From Bryobacteraceae bacterium (GTDB lineage Bacteria; Acidobacteriota; Terriglobia; Bryobacterales; Bryobacteraceae), in assembly GCA_019752335.1 (NCBI GenBank), contig JAIEMJ010000023.1:310001-374000 (forward strand): a DNA stretch of 64,000 nt. The letters run 5' to 3'. Positions 1 through 7,409 of the stretch are shown one piece after another (the first letter of the stretch is position 1; each line of letters starts with the position of its first letter). Both the position numbers and the translations under genes were made by a program. The notes beneath the pieces were generated by a model that was not told the DNA's origin, did not search any database, and saw only the letters and a list, made by a program, of their open reading frames with translations.

Positions 1-605
1 AAGTGCAACTGCCGGACACGCGCCGCGGCGGACTGCTGGGGCAAGGCAGCATCCTCACCGTCACCTCGTACCCGAATCGCACGTCCGTCGTGCAGCGCGG
101 CAAGTGGATCCTCGAGAATTTGCTCGGTACGCCGCCCCCGCCGCCGCCCGCTGACGTGCCGGAGTTGCCCGCCAAGGCCAAGGACGGCCGCAAGCTGAGC
201 CTGCGCGAAGCGATGGAGACCCACCGCGCGAACGCCGTTTGCGCCTCCTGCCACAGCCGCATGGATCCGATTGGCTTTGCGCTCGAGAACTTCAACGCGG
301 TGGGCGAATGGCGCGCCGACGATGGCGGGGTCCACGTGGACGCGAAGGGCAAGCTGCCCAACGGCGCTGAGTTCGAAGGGCCCGGCGGCTTGAAGACGCT
401 GTTGGTGAATCAGCATCGCGATGAGTTTGTGCAAACGATGGTGGAGAAGTTACTCACCTACGCGCTAGGCCGGGGCCTGGAAGCGCGGGACCGTCCCACG
501 GTCCGCCTAATTGCCCGGCAAACCGCGGCCGATCAGTATCGTATGGCGGCCCTGGTAACCGCCATCGTGGAAAGTGCGCCATTTCAGATGAGGAGAAGTC
601 GATGA
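1..605 (+). CDS. DUF1588/DUF1585 cytochrome-type protein, C-terminal part (5' cut by window)
   Basis: This is the C-terminal 200 or so residues of a large secreted protein of the DUF1592/1588/1585 type, in which a c-type heme site sits inside DUF1588. The visible part begins in the DUF1588 segment, passes a proline run, then shows CASCHSRMDPIGFALEN, a CxxCH heme-binding motif followed by the typical DPIGFALENF stretch. It ends with a DUF1585-like helical segment (LLTYALGRGLE). The frame is open to the first base, so the gene starts outside the window. Its stop overlaps the next ATG by 4 bp (ATGA), so the two genes are translationally coupled. In the families known so far this protein is always paired with a DUF1552 protein, as here. 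The substrate is not known. Confidence 0.85.
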   Translation, partial: VQLPDTRRGGLLGQGSILTVTSYPNRTSVVQRGKWILENLLGTPPPPPPADVPELPAKAKDGRKLSLREAMETHRANAVCASCHSRMDPIGFALENFNAVGEWRADDGGVHVDAKGKLPNGAEFEGPGGLKTLLVNQHRDEFVQTMVEKLLTYALGRGLEARDRPTVRLIARQTAADQYRMAALVTAIVESAPFQMRRSR

Positions 606-1936
606 TCGTCACCAAGAAGGCTCTTTCGCGCCGCACGCTGTTGCGTGGCGCTGGTACCGTGCTGGCGTTGCCGGTGTTGGACGCGATGCGTCCGGCATTC
701 GCCGCCGCGGCCGCGCCACCGGCGCGGTTGGCGTTCATCTACCATCCGGTGGGCATGATCATGGACCGCTGGACGCCCAGCGCTACGGGCTCCGGCTTCG
801 AGTTCCCCTCGGCGATGAAGCCGCTCGAACCCTTCCGCCAGAACCTCACCGTGCTCACCGGCCTCGCCCAGGTGCAGGGCCGCGCCCTCGGCGACGGACC
901 GGGCGACCATGCCCGCGAAGGCGCCACCTGGCTCACCGGCGTCCATCCACGCCGCTCCGAGACGAACATCGGCTGCGGCATTTCGGCGGACCAGATCGCC
1001 GCGCGCGAACTCGGCAAGTACACGCAGTTGAGCTCGCTCGAACTGTCGCTTGAAGCTCCGGGCCTGGCTGGCGCTTGCGACCAGAACTATAGCTGCGCCT
1101 ACACGAATACCGTCTCTTGGAAGACGCCGACCAGTCCGCTGCCGATGGAGGCCAGCCCGCGCATTATCTTCGAGCGGCTCTTCGGCGAAGGCGGGACCAC
1201 GGATCCGGCAGCCCGGAAGCTCGCGCTCAACCAGCAGCGCAGCATCCTGGACTACGTCGCCGGCAGCATTGACCGGTTGCAGACCGAACTCGGCACCCGG
1301 GATCGTGGCAAGCTCAGCGAGTACCTCGACTCCATCCGCGACATCGAGCGGCGCATTCAGAAAGCCGAGCAACAAAGCGCCTCTTCTGGGCCGCTACCCA
1401 ATCTGGCCCGGCCCGATTCGACGCCGGAGAGCTTCGAAGAGCACGCTAAGCTGATGATCGAGCTGCAGGCGATCGCCTACCAGACCGACCTCACCCGCGT
1501 GATCACCTTCATGCTGGGCCGCGCGGGCAGCAATCGCGCCTATCGCTCCATCGGCATCTCCGACGGCCATCACTCCTTGACGCACCACATGAACGACAAG
1601 GAGAAAATCGACAAGGTGGCGCAGATCGATGCGCACCTGGTGAAGACCTTCGCGGCGTACCTGGACAAGATGAAGTCGACGCCGGACGGCGCTGGAGGTA
1701 CGCTGCTCGATAACCTCATGGTCTGCTACGGCAGCAGCCTCGGCGACGGCAACATCCACACGCACCATGACCTGCCGATCGCGTTGGTGGCCGGCAACCG
1801 TTTCTTTAAAGGCAACCGGCACTTGCGTTACACCTCGGAGACGCCGCTGAACAATCTATTCCTGAATCTCTTCGACGCCGCGCAGGTGCCGTGCGACAAC
1901 TTCGGCGACAGTACCGGACGTCTGGCCCAGGTGTAG
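602..1936 (+). CDS. DUF1552 domain protein with Tat-type signal
   Basis: This 444-residue exported protein is recognised as a DUF1552 protein by its partner, its length and its N-terminus. Residues 9-35 form a twin-arginine-like signal (SRRTLLRG followed by a hydrophobic Ala/Leu run ending AFAAAAAPP). The mature part starts with ARLAFIYHPVGM and contains a long central helical region with a RGKLSEYLDSIRDIERRI stretch. The C-terminal half has conserved-looking DGHHSLTHH and NTLVCYGSSLG-like segments. It is coupled to the upstream heme protein by an ATGA overlap. The pair is common in Planctomycetes and Acidobacteriota and is probably involved in periplasmic redox or polymer breakdown, but the reaction is undefined. 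Confidence 0.85.
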   Translation: MIVTKKALSRRTLLRGAGTVLALPVLDAMRPAFAAAAAPPARLAFIYHPVGMIMDRWTPSATGSGFEFPSAMKPLEPFRQNLTVLTGLAQVQGRALGDGPGDHAREGATWLTGVHPRRSETNIGCGISADQIAARELGKYTQLSSLELSLEAPGLAGACDQNYSCAYTNTVSWKTPTSPLPMEASPRIIFERLFGEGGTTDPAARKLALNQQRSILDYVAGSIDRLQTELGTRDRGKLSEYLDSIRDIERRIQKAEQQSASSGPLPNLARPDSTPESFEEHAKLMIELQAIAYQTDLTRVITFMLGRAGSNRAYRSIGISDGHHSLTHHMNDKEKIDKVAQIDAHLVKTFAAYLDKMKSTPDGAGGTLLDNLMVCYGSSLGDGNIHTHHDLPIALVAGNRFFKGNRHLRYTSETPLNNLFLNLFDAAQVPCDNFGDSTGRLAQV

Positions 1937-1937
1937 C

Positions 1938-3272
1938 GTGCGCGGCCTTCTACTGGCACTTTCTCTTCTGACGCTGCAAGGCGCGACGACCGGCGATTTG
2001 CGTTTGCTCGAAGCGGTGAAGCGCCGCGATACGCCGGCCGTGCTCGCGCTGCTCAGCAACCAAAGCGCCCTCGCGGCGACGGACTCCGATGGCGGCACGG
2101 CTCTGGCGTGGGCCGCCTACCTCGGCGAGCGCGACATCGCGCTCAAGCTACTGGCCTCCGGCGCACCCGCGCACACCGTAAGTGAGTACGGCGAGTCGCC
2201 GTTGACGCTCGCGGCGGCGAATGGCGATGGCGAACTGGTGAGCGCTCTCTTGAAGCAAGGCGCCCCGGCCCAGGCCACTCGCGCTTACGGCGAGACAGCG
2301 CTGATGCTCGCCGCGGGCGCCGGCAGCCTCGACGCCACCCGTGCCCTACTGGACGCTGGGGCCGCAGTGAATCTCGCCGACACCCGCAAGGGGCAGACCG
2401 CGCTCATGTGGGCCGCCGCAGAAGGCCACGCCGATGTCGTCAAACTCTTGCTGGCCAAGGGGGCCGACCTCAAGCTTGCTTCGAAGTCTGGCTTCACCGC
2501 CCTCTTCTTCGCCGCCATCAAGAACGACGCCGCCGCAGTAAGCGCGCTGACCGCCGCGGGCGCCGACGCTAACGCCAAGCTGCCCGACGGCACGAAGGTC
2601 ATGCTCTCCGCCAGTTCGCATCGCAGCACCGCCGCCGCGCTCGCGCTGCTCGACGCCGGCGCCGACCCGAATATCGCCGACCGCACCGGCAACACACCGC
2701 TGCACCTGGCCGCGCAAGCCGGGGACGTGCCGCTGATCCAGGCGCTCTTGCAGAAGGGCGCCCAGAAGGACGCGCGCACCGCGGAGTCCGCAGGCGGTGG
2801 CCGCGGCTTCTTCCGGGGGCCGCCCGGCGGCCAGACGCCCTTGTTCCTCGCCGCGCGCGCGGGCCAGATTCCGGCGATGCGCGCCTTGCTCGCCGCCGGG
2901 AGTGACCCGAAGGCGAAGGCGCCGGATGGCACTTCGTTTCTGATGGCCGCGGTCGGCAGCGCCCAAGTCGCCGCCGTGCGGCTGGCCTACGAACACGACA
3001 GCGATACCCAGGTCGTCAACCGCGACGGCGCCACCCTCATGCACGCTTCGGTCACCGGCACCGCCAAGGACGGCGGACTCGAACAGCAGCAGCGCATCTG
3101 CGAAGTGATTCGCTTCCTGGCCGAAAAGGGCGCGCCGCTCGACGAAAAGAACAAGGCCGGGCTCACCCCGATCGACGCGGCGGACTTCCTGCCCATCGAC
3201 AAAGCCGTGGACCTCTTCACCGAATTGATTCTCAAGTCCGGCGCGAAACCGAAGTCGCCGTCGAAACGCTGA
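1938..3272 (+). CDS. secreted ankyrin-repeat protein
   Basis: This 444-residue protein has a short signal peptide (MRGLLLALSLLTLQGATTGD) followed by about ten ankyrin repeats. They are recognisable from repeated G.TALMWAA..GH.DVV..LL..GAD motifs between residues 20 and 430. A Gly/Arg-rich insert (GGGRGFFRGPPGGQ, about residues 282-295) interrupts the array. The start is GTG, one base after the previous stop. It is the third gene in a run with the DUF1588 and DUF1552 genes, and an ankyrin protein next to that pair suggests a binding or scaffold role in the periplasm. The last stop shares one base with the next ATG. Confidence 0.85.
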   Translation: MRGLLLALSLLTLQGATTGDLRLLEAVKRRDTPAVLALLSNQSALAATDSDGGTALAWAAYLGERDIALKLLASGAPAHTVSEYGESPLTLAAANGDGELVSALLKQGAPAQATRAYGETALMLAAGAGSLDATRALLDAGAAVNLADTRKGQTALMWAAAEGHADVVKLLLAKGADLKLASKSGFTALFFAAIKNDAAAVSALTAAGADANAKLPDGTKVMLSASSHRSTAAALALLDAGADPNIADRTGNTPLHLAAQAGDVPLIQALLQKGAQKDARTAESAGGGRGFFRGPPGGQTPLFLAARAGQIPAMRALLAAGSDPKAKAPDGTSFLMAAVGSAQVAAVRLAYEHDSDTQVVNRDGATLMHASVTGTAKDGGLEQQQRICEVIRFLAEKGAPLDEKNKAGLTPIDAADFLPIDKAVDLFTELILKSGAKPKSPSKR

Positions 3273-4123
3273 TGCAGCTCTGCCTCCATCAGAACACCTC
3301 GGCGGGAGCCGGTTTCGCCGGTTCGCTGGCCGGCTGGGCGCGTGCCGGTATCCAGCAAGTCGAGCTCACCGACGTCCTGCTGGACGGCTTTCTGCACACC
3401 GATACGCTGGCCGCCGCTCACCGCGTCGTCACGGACCTGGGCCTCACTCCCGTCTCCGCCGCCGCCGTGCTCCCCGATTTCTGGCTCCCCAGCCCCGGCC
3501 GCGCCGAACTCCTCGAGATCTGGAAACGCCGCTGCGAGCAGTTCGCGTCCTTCGGCATTCGCCGCATCTATTGCCCGGCGATCACCACGCGCAAAGTCAC
3601 CACTGCGGACTATCAGGCGTCGCTCGCGTGCCTGCGGGAAGCGGGCGAAGTGGCCCGGCAATTCGAAATGACGGCGCTGATCGAATTCGCGCGCAGTTCG
3701 TCGTTCATCTCCACGATCCCCACGGCGCTACAGCTGATCCGCGACGCGGGCCATCCGCACGTGCAAGTCTTATTCGATTTCTACCACTTCTGGACGGGGA
3801 TGAGCCGCTTCGAGGATTTAGACGCGGTGCGCCCCGGAGAGATCGGCCACGTGCATTTTCAGGACGTCCCCGCGATGCCCCGTGAGTTGCTCGACACGTT
3901 CACCCGCGTGATCCCCGGCGATGGCGTCGCCCCGCTCGCAAAAACGCTCCGCAAGCTCGGCGAACTGGGCTACACGGGTCCGCTGTCGGTGGAGCTATTT
4001 CTGCCCGAGTTCACCGCGCGCGACCCTTACGAGTTGGCCCGCGAAATTCAGGCAAAGACCGGGCCGTTCATTCCAGCACGTACTGAAACTCGGCAACCAC
4101 CGCTAGATCGTCGTCAGCCGTAA
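3272..4123 (+). CDS. sugar phosphate isomerase/epimerase-type TIM-barrel protein
   Basis: This 283-residue protein resembles the AP-endonuclease-2-like xylose-isomerase TIM-barrel superfamily. Metal-ligand positions of that fold are visible as ALIEFA, LFDFYHFW, HVHFQD and LSVELF, giving the E-D/H-H-E set expected for a divalent-metal isomerase. No signal peptide is present, so it is likely cytoplasmic. Its ATG shares one base with the stop of the ankyrin gene, which places it last in this run. The 3' end overlaps the convergent S24 gene by about 56 bp. The substrate is unknown; inosose or hydroxypyruvate isomerase-like activities are both possible. Confidence 0.8.
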   Translation: MQLCLHQNTSAGAGFAGSLAGWARAGIQQVELTDVLLDGFLHTDTLAAAHRVVTDLGLTPVSAAAVLPDFWLPSPGRAELLEIWKRRCEQFASFGIRRIYCPAITTRKVTTADYQASLACLREAGEVARQFEMTALIEFARSSSFISTIPTALQLIRDAGHPHVQVLFDFYHFWTGMSRFEDLDAVRPGEIGHVHFQDVPAMPRELLDTFTRVIPGDGVAPLAKTLRKLGELGYTGPLSVELFLPEFTARDPYELAREIQAKTGPFIPARTETRQPPLDRRQP

Positions 4124-4865
4124 GCTCCCAGGCCGCAAACTCCGGGTTCAGCGGCTCAAGGAGAATGCGTTCGTGCCGCCAGTCCCCTTCCGAAGACTGC
4201 GCCTTCTCTGACCGGTAGCGCTTCACCGTATAGCGCTCCCCTGCCCCAGCCGAACGATTTTCCACCAGCACCAACCGGCCTTGGCGCGAACCCGTGACGT
4301 TGGCCTCGAAAACACACAGGCTGCCGTCCGGGATCAGCGGGAGCATGCTCTCGCCCACCACCGTCGCGACGAACTGCCCGGGCTTGAGCCGGTGCCCGCG
4401 CACCTCGATCCAGCCCTCGGGCTCCACCGTCTGCTGGCCGCTGAAGTGGCCGGCGGCCGCGCGCAAGCCATAAAGCGGCAGGTGCGTGCGGTACTCGCGG
4501 ACCTCGGACGTTACCTGCTCCCGATAGAGGCGGCCGAGCGTCTGCTCCGGACGGCCCATCAGCACCCGTTCGCGGTCCGAGATGCGCAGCATGTGGGAGC
4601 AGTGCTCCTCCAGCCACTCAAGCCAAGCCGTGCCGCCCATCTCCCGGACTTTGGCCGCGAAGTCGGCTTCCAACGCCGTGACGAAGTCGAGATCCTCTTC
4701 GGGCACGAACGAGTCCCAATCCTGGCGGAAGCGGAAATGCAGTTCACCGGTTTCGGGCTCATGGAGCGCCACCGCGATCGGCACCGGGCGCTCGCCGGGC
4801 AACGCCAGGTCCAGCCGCAGCGCTTCGGCGAAGGCGAGTTGGGTGGGGGATTTGGTGGAGGGCAT
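4068..4865 (-). CDS. S24/LexA-like autoprotease with an unusual N-terminal domain
   Basis: The C-terminal half is an S24 (LexA/UmuD-type) serine peptidase. It has GESMLPLIPDGSL with nucleophile Ser173 and YTVKRYRSE with general-base Lys215. An Ala138-Gly139 pair lies in LRAAAGHFSG, 35 residues before the Ser, the same spacing as the LexA cleavage site. The N-terminal 110 residues have no visible helix-turn-helix. They start with RLDLALPGERPVPIAVAL, which loosely recalls DUF3037-type domains. The ATG at 4865 is chosen because the longer frame begins with TTG at 4922 and an AGGAG lies upstream of 4865, though at long spacing. Related proteins self-cleave under RecA or act as phage repressors. 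What this one controls is unknown. It is convergent with the TIM-barrel gene. Confidence 0.75.
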   Translation of the reverse strand: MPSTKSPTQLAFAEALRLDLALPGERPVPIAVALHEPETGELHFRFRQDWDSFVPEEDLDFVTALEADFAAKVREMGGTAWLEWLEEHCSHMLRISDRERVLMGRPEQTLGRLYREQVTSEVREYRTHLPLYGLRAAAGHFSGQQTVEPEGWIEVRGHRLKPGQFVATVVGESMLPLIPDGSLCVFEANVTGSRQGRLVLVENRSAGAGERYTVKRYRSEKAQSSEGDWRHERILLEPLNPEFAAWELTADDDLAVVAEFQYVLE

Positions 4866-4941
4866 CAACGGCCGGAAAGCTCCTTTGCCTGCGCGTTCCG
4901 TCAGGCTTATCGACCAAAACAAGGCCTTCCGCTAGTCCCGT

Positions 4942-5961
4942 TTACGGGAGGAAGCGGTAGTACCCCTTGCGCGCGCGGATGGTGACTCCGGGCTGGTTCA
5001 CCTTCACCTCGACCTTGCGGAAGGCCTTCTTGTCGTCCGTCGTCTCTGGCGAATAGCGGATGATGTACTGCGTCACCACCTCGCCCACCGTATCGGCCAC
5101 GGCGCGGAAGAGACCCTGCGCGATCGCGGCCGCGTAGCCGCCCGTCCCGACCTTCAAAGCGTAGTTGCCTTCGTCCGACGGCGTCGAGAGATAGCCCGAG
5201 ACGTCCTTGTAGACGCCCTGCAGCGGCTGCACCACGCGGCCGCCGGTCTCCTCCGCCAGCCGGTTCAGGTTCTTCTCGCCGTCCGAAGCAAAGCCAAAGG
5301 CCGCCGTCGAAACGCAGTAGACGGTCACCAGATTGCGCTGCGCCAGTTCCAGCACCTCTTCCAGGCCCTTCTTGCTGGCGTTGTCGTGGCCGTCGCCGAT
5401 GATGATGATCACGCGCCGCGGCTCAATCGGCTCACCCTTGACGAGGTTGCGGCTGGTGCAGGCCATGTAGATGGCGTCGTACATGGCGGCGCCGCCGCCG
5501 GGCTTCAGCTTGCGAATCTTCTCGAGCAGCTTGTCGCTGTCGGTGGTCGTGTTCACGGCCAGTTCAGCTTCGTTCGAATAGGTGATCAGGTAGCCGGCGA
5601 ACTTCGGATCGCCCGGCAGCAAGCTGAGAACCAGTTCCTGCGCGGCATCCAGGAACTTGGCCCAGTGCAGACGCTGCGCGTTCGACATGTCCAGCAGGAA
5701 CCCCGCGACCAAGGGCTGCTGCCGCTCACGGTTAAAGTAGGTGATCTGCTGCGGACGGCCTTCGTCCAAAATGGTGAAGTCGCCCTTGTCGAGATCGGAG
5801 ACGAAGCGGCCTTTGTCGTCCGTCACGGTGACGGGGACGATCACTTCGCTTACCGACACCTTCAGAGCGTCGACGACGGCGGGGACTTTCGCCGGTTGTT
5901 GCGCCAGAGCGGGTGCAGCGGAACTGGCCGCGAGCGAGGCTAAGAATGAGCGGCGAATCAT
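4942..5961 (-). CDS. VWFA-related acidobacterial domain protein
   Basis: This 339-residue exported protein has the acidobacterial VWFA-related fold (TIGR03436 type). It starts MIRRSFLASLAASSAAPALAQ, a signal peptide. A conserved N-terminal segment follows (VIVPVTVTDDKGRFVSDLDKGDFTILDEGRPQQITYF), then a von Willebrand A core with a degenerate metal site (LLDMSNAQ), VIIIIGDGHDN and TGGRVVQPL. It ends with a QYIIRYSP...GVTIRARKGYYR tail typical of the family. The start at 5961 is preferred over the longer frame because AGGAAACCACC lies just upstream. It is a separate minus-strand gene downstream of the DUF1501 gene. The function is not established; binding of a partner protein or surface polymer is likely. 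Confidence 0.85.
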   Translation of the reverse strand: MIRRSFLASLAASSAAPALAQQPAKVPAVVDALKVSVSEVIVPVTVTDDKGRFVSDLDKGDFTILDEGRPQQITYFNRERQQPLVAGFLLDMSNAQRLHWAKFLDAAQELVLSLLPGDPKFAGYLITYSNEAELAVNTTTDSDKLLEKIRKLKPGGGAAMYDAIYMACTSRNLVKGEPIEPRRVIIIIGDGHDNASKKGLEEVLELAQRNLVTVYCVSTAAFGFASDGEKNLNRLAEETGGRVVQPLQGVYKDVSGYLSTPSDEGNYALKVGTGGYAAAIAQGLFRAVADTVGEVVTQYIIRYSPETTDDKKAFRKVEVKVNQPGVTIRARKGYYRFLP

Positions 5962-6021
5962 GGTGGTTTCCTGAGCTTCCTGCTTGATTATAGCCACCAG
6001 ACGCGGCGCGTGGTGAACTTG

Positions 6022-7386
6022 TTACGCGAGAATCGCTTTCACCACTTCGCCGCCCACGTCAGTCAGGCGGTAGTCGCGGCCGGAATGGCGATGCGTAAGA
6101 CGCGTATGGTCGAGCCCCAGTTGGTGCAACAGCGTCGCGTGGAAGTCGTGGATGTAGACCTTGTTCTCCACGGCGGCGAAGCCGAAGTCGTCCGTGGCAC
6201 CGTGGATGTGGCCGCGTTTGAAGCCGCCGCCGGCCACCAAATACGTAAAGCCGTGGTTATTGTGGTCGCGCCCGTTCTGCGTCTTCACCAGGCCACCGAC
6301 CTCTACCGCCGGTGTCCGGCCGAACTCGCCACCCACGATGACGATCGTATCCTGCAACAGCCCGCTCGACTTCAGGTCGTCAATCAAGGCGGCAATGGGC
6401 GCGTCGGCCTGCTGCGCCAGTTTTTGGTGCAGCATGATGTCGTCGTGGTTGTCCCAGGGCTGAAAATTACCGAAATAGACCTGCACCATGCGCACGCCGC
6501 GCTCGATCAGCCGCCGCGCGACCAACGTGCCGCGGCCAAAGTCCGAGTCGCCGTAGCGGGCGCGGACGGCGTCGGGTTCACGCGAAATGTCGAAGGCCTC
6601 GGGCGCCTCGCTCTGCATGCGGAAGGCAATCTCCGCCGACTGAATACTGGCCTCGAACTGGCGATCATTGCCTTCGCGCTCAATCTGCAGCTCGTTCAGA
6701 TGGCGCATCAAGTCGATCTCCCGGCGCTGCGCGGCGGGCTCCAGCTTCGGATTGCGGATGAACTGGATGAGCTGCTTGGGATCTTTCTCCGTGGTGGGCA
6801 GGTAGGTGCCCTGGTGGACGGCAGGCAGGAAACCAGCGCTCCAATTCTGCGGACCCAGCACCGGCAAGCCCGGGCACAGCACGACGAAGCCGGGCAGATT
6901 CTGGTTGAAGGTGCCCAGTCCGTAGGTGAGCCAGGAGCCCATCGACGGGCGGCCGCTCAACCGGTCGCCGGTGTTGAGCATCATCAGCGAGGGCTCGTGG
7001 TTCGGCCGGTCCGTATGCATGCTGCGGATCACCGTGAACTCGTCGATCCGCTCGCCCAACTGCGGGAAGATCTCGCTCACCGGGATGCCGCTCTGTCCGT
7101 AGGGTTTGAAGGCGAACGGCGACTTCAGCAACGTGCCGGTCTTGCGCTCGGTGCGCAGGTTGGCCGTCGGCATCGGCTGCCCATGGTACTTGTCGAGCAT
7201 CGGCTTCGGATCGAAGGTGTCCACCTGCGAGGGGCCGCCGTTCAGGAAGAGCCAGATGACGTGCTTGGCCTTGGGCGTGAAGTGCGGCGAGCGCGTGGCC
7301 AGAGGATTCTCTCCGGCCGCCAGGGCCCGGAAGCCGGTCATCGCCAAGCCCGCGCCCATCGTCTCCAGCATGCGTCGTCGATTCAC
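6022..7386 (-). CDS. DUF1501 domain protein (exported)
   Basis: This 454-residue protein belongs to the DUF1501 family, which sits in the alkaline-phosphatase/sulfatase-like superfamily. The start is the GTG of VNRRRMLETMGAGLAMTGFRALAAG, a twin-arginine-type signal, with GAGG 7 bp upstream. Diagnostic stretches are HVIWLFLNGGPSQVDTFDPKP, TDRPNHEPSLMMLNTGD, DTIVIVGGEFGRTP, and NGRDHNNHGFTYLVAGGG near the C-terminus. The frame can be read further upstream to 7881, but that part overlaps the DUF1549/1553 gene and is a shadow. The gene lies 23 bp after the stop of that DUF1549/1553 gene. The pairing is the usual one in Planctomycetes and Acidobacteriota, where both are thought to be periplasmic. 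The substrate is unknown. Confidence 0.88.
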   Translation of the reverse strand: MNRRRMLETMGAGLAMTGFRALAAGENPLATRSPHFTPKAKHVIWLFLNGGPSQVDTFDPKPMLDKYHGQPMPTANLRTERKTGTLLKSPFAFKPYGQSGIPVSEIFPQLGERIDEFTVIRSMHTDRPNHEPSLMMLNTGDRLSGRPSMGSWLTYGLGTFNQNLPGFVVLCPGLPVLGPQNWSAGFLPAVHQGTYLPTTEKDPKQLIQFIRNPKLEPAAQRREIDLMRHLNELQIEREGNDRQFEASIQSAEIAFRMQSEAPEAFDISREPDAVRARYGDSDFGRGTLVARRLIERGVRMVQVYFGNFQPWDNHDDIMLHQKLAQQADAPIAALIDDLKSSGLLQDTIVIVGGEFGRTPAVEVGGLVKTQNGRDHNNHGFTYLVAGGGFKRGHIHGATDDFGFAAVENKVYIHDFHATLLHQLGLDHTRLTHRHSGRDYRLTDVGGEVVKAILA

Positions 7387-7409
7387 CGGTTGCCTCGATT
7401 CATGGTGCC

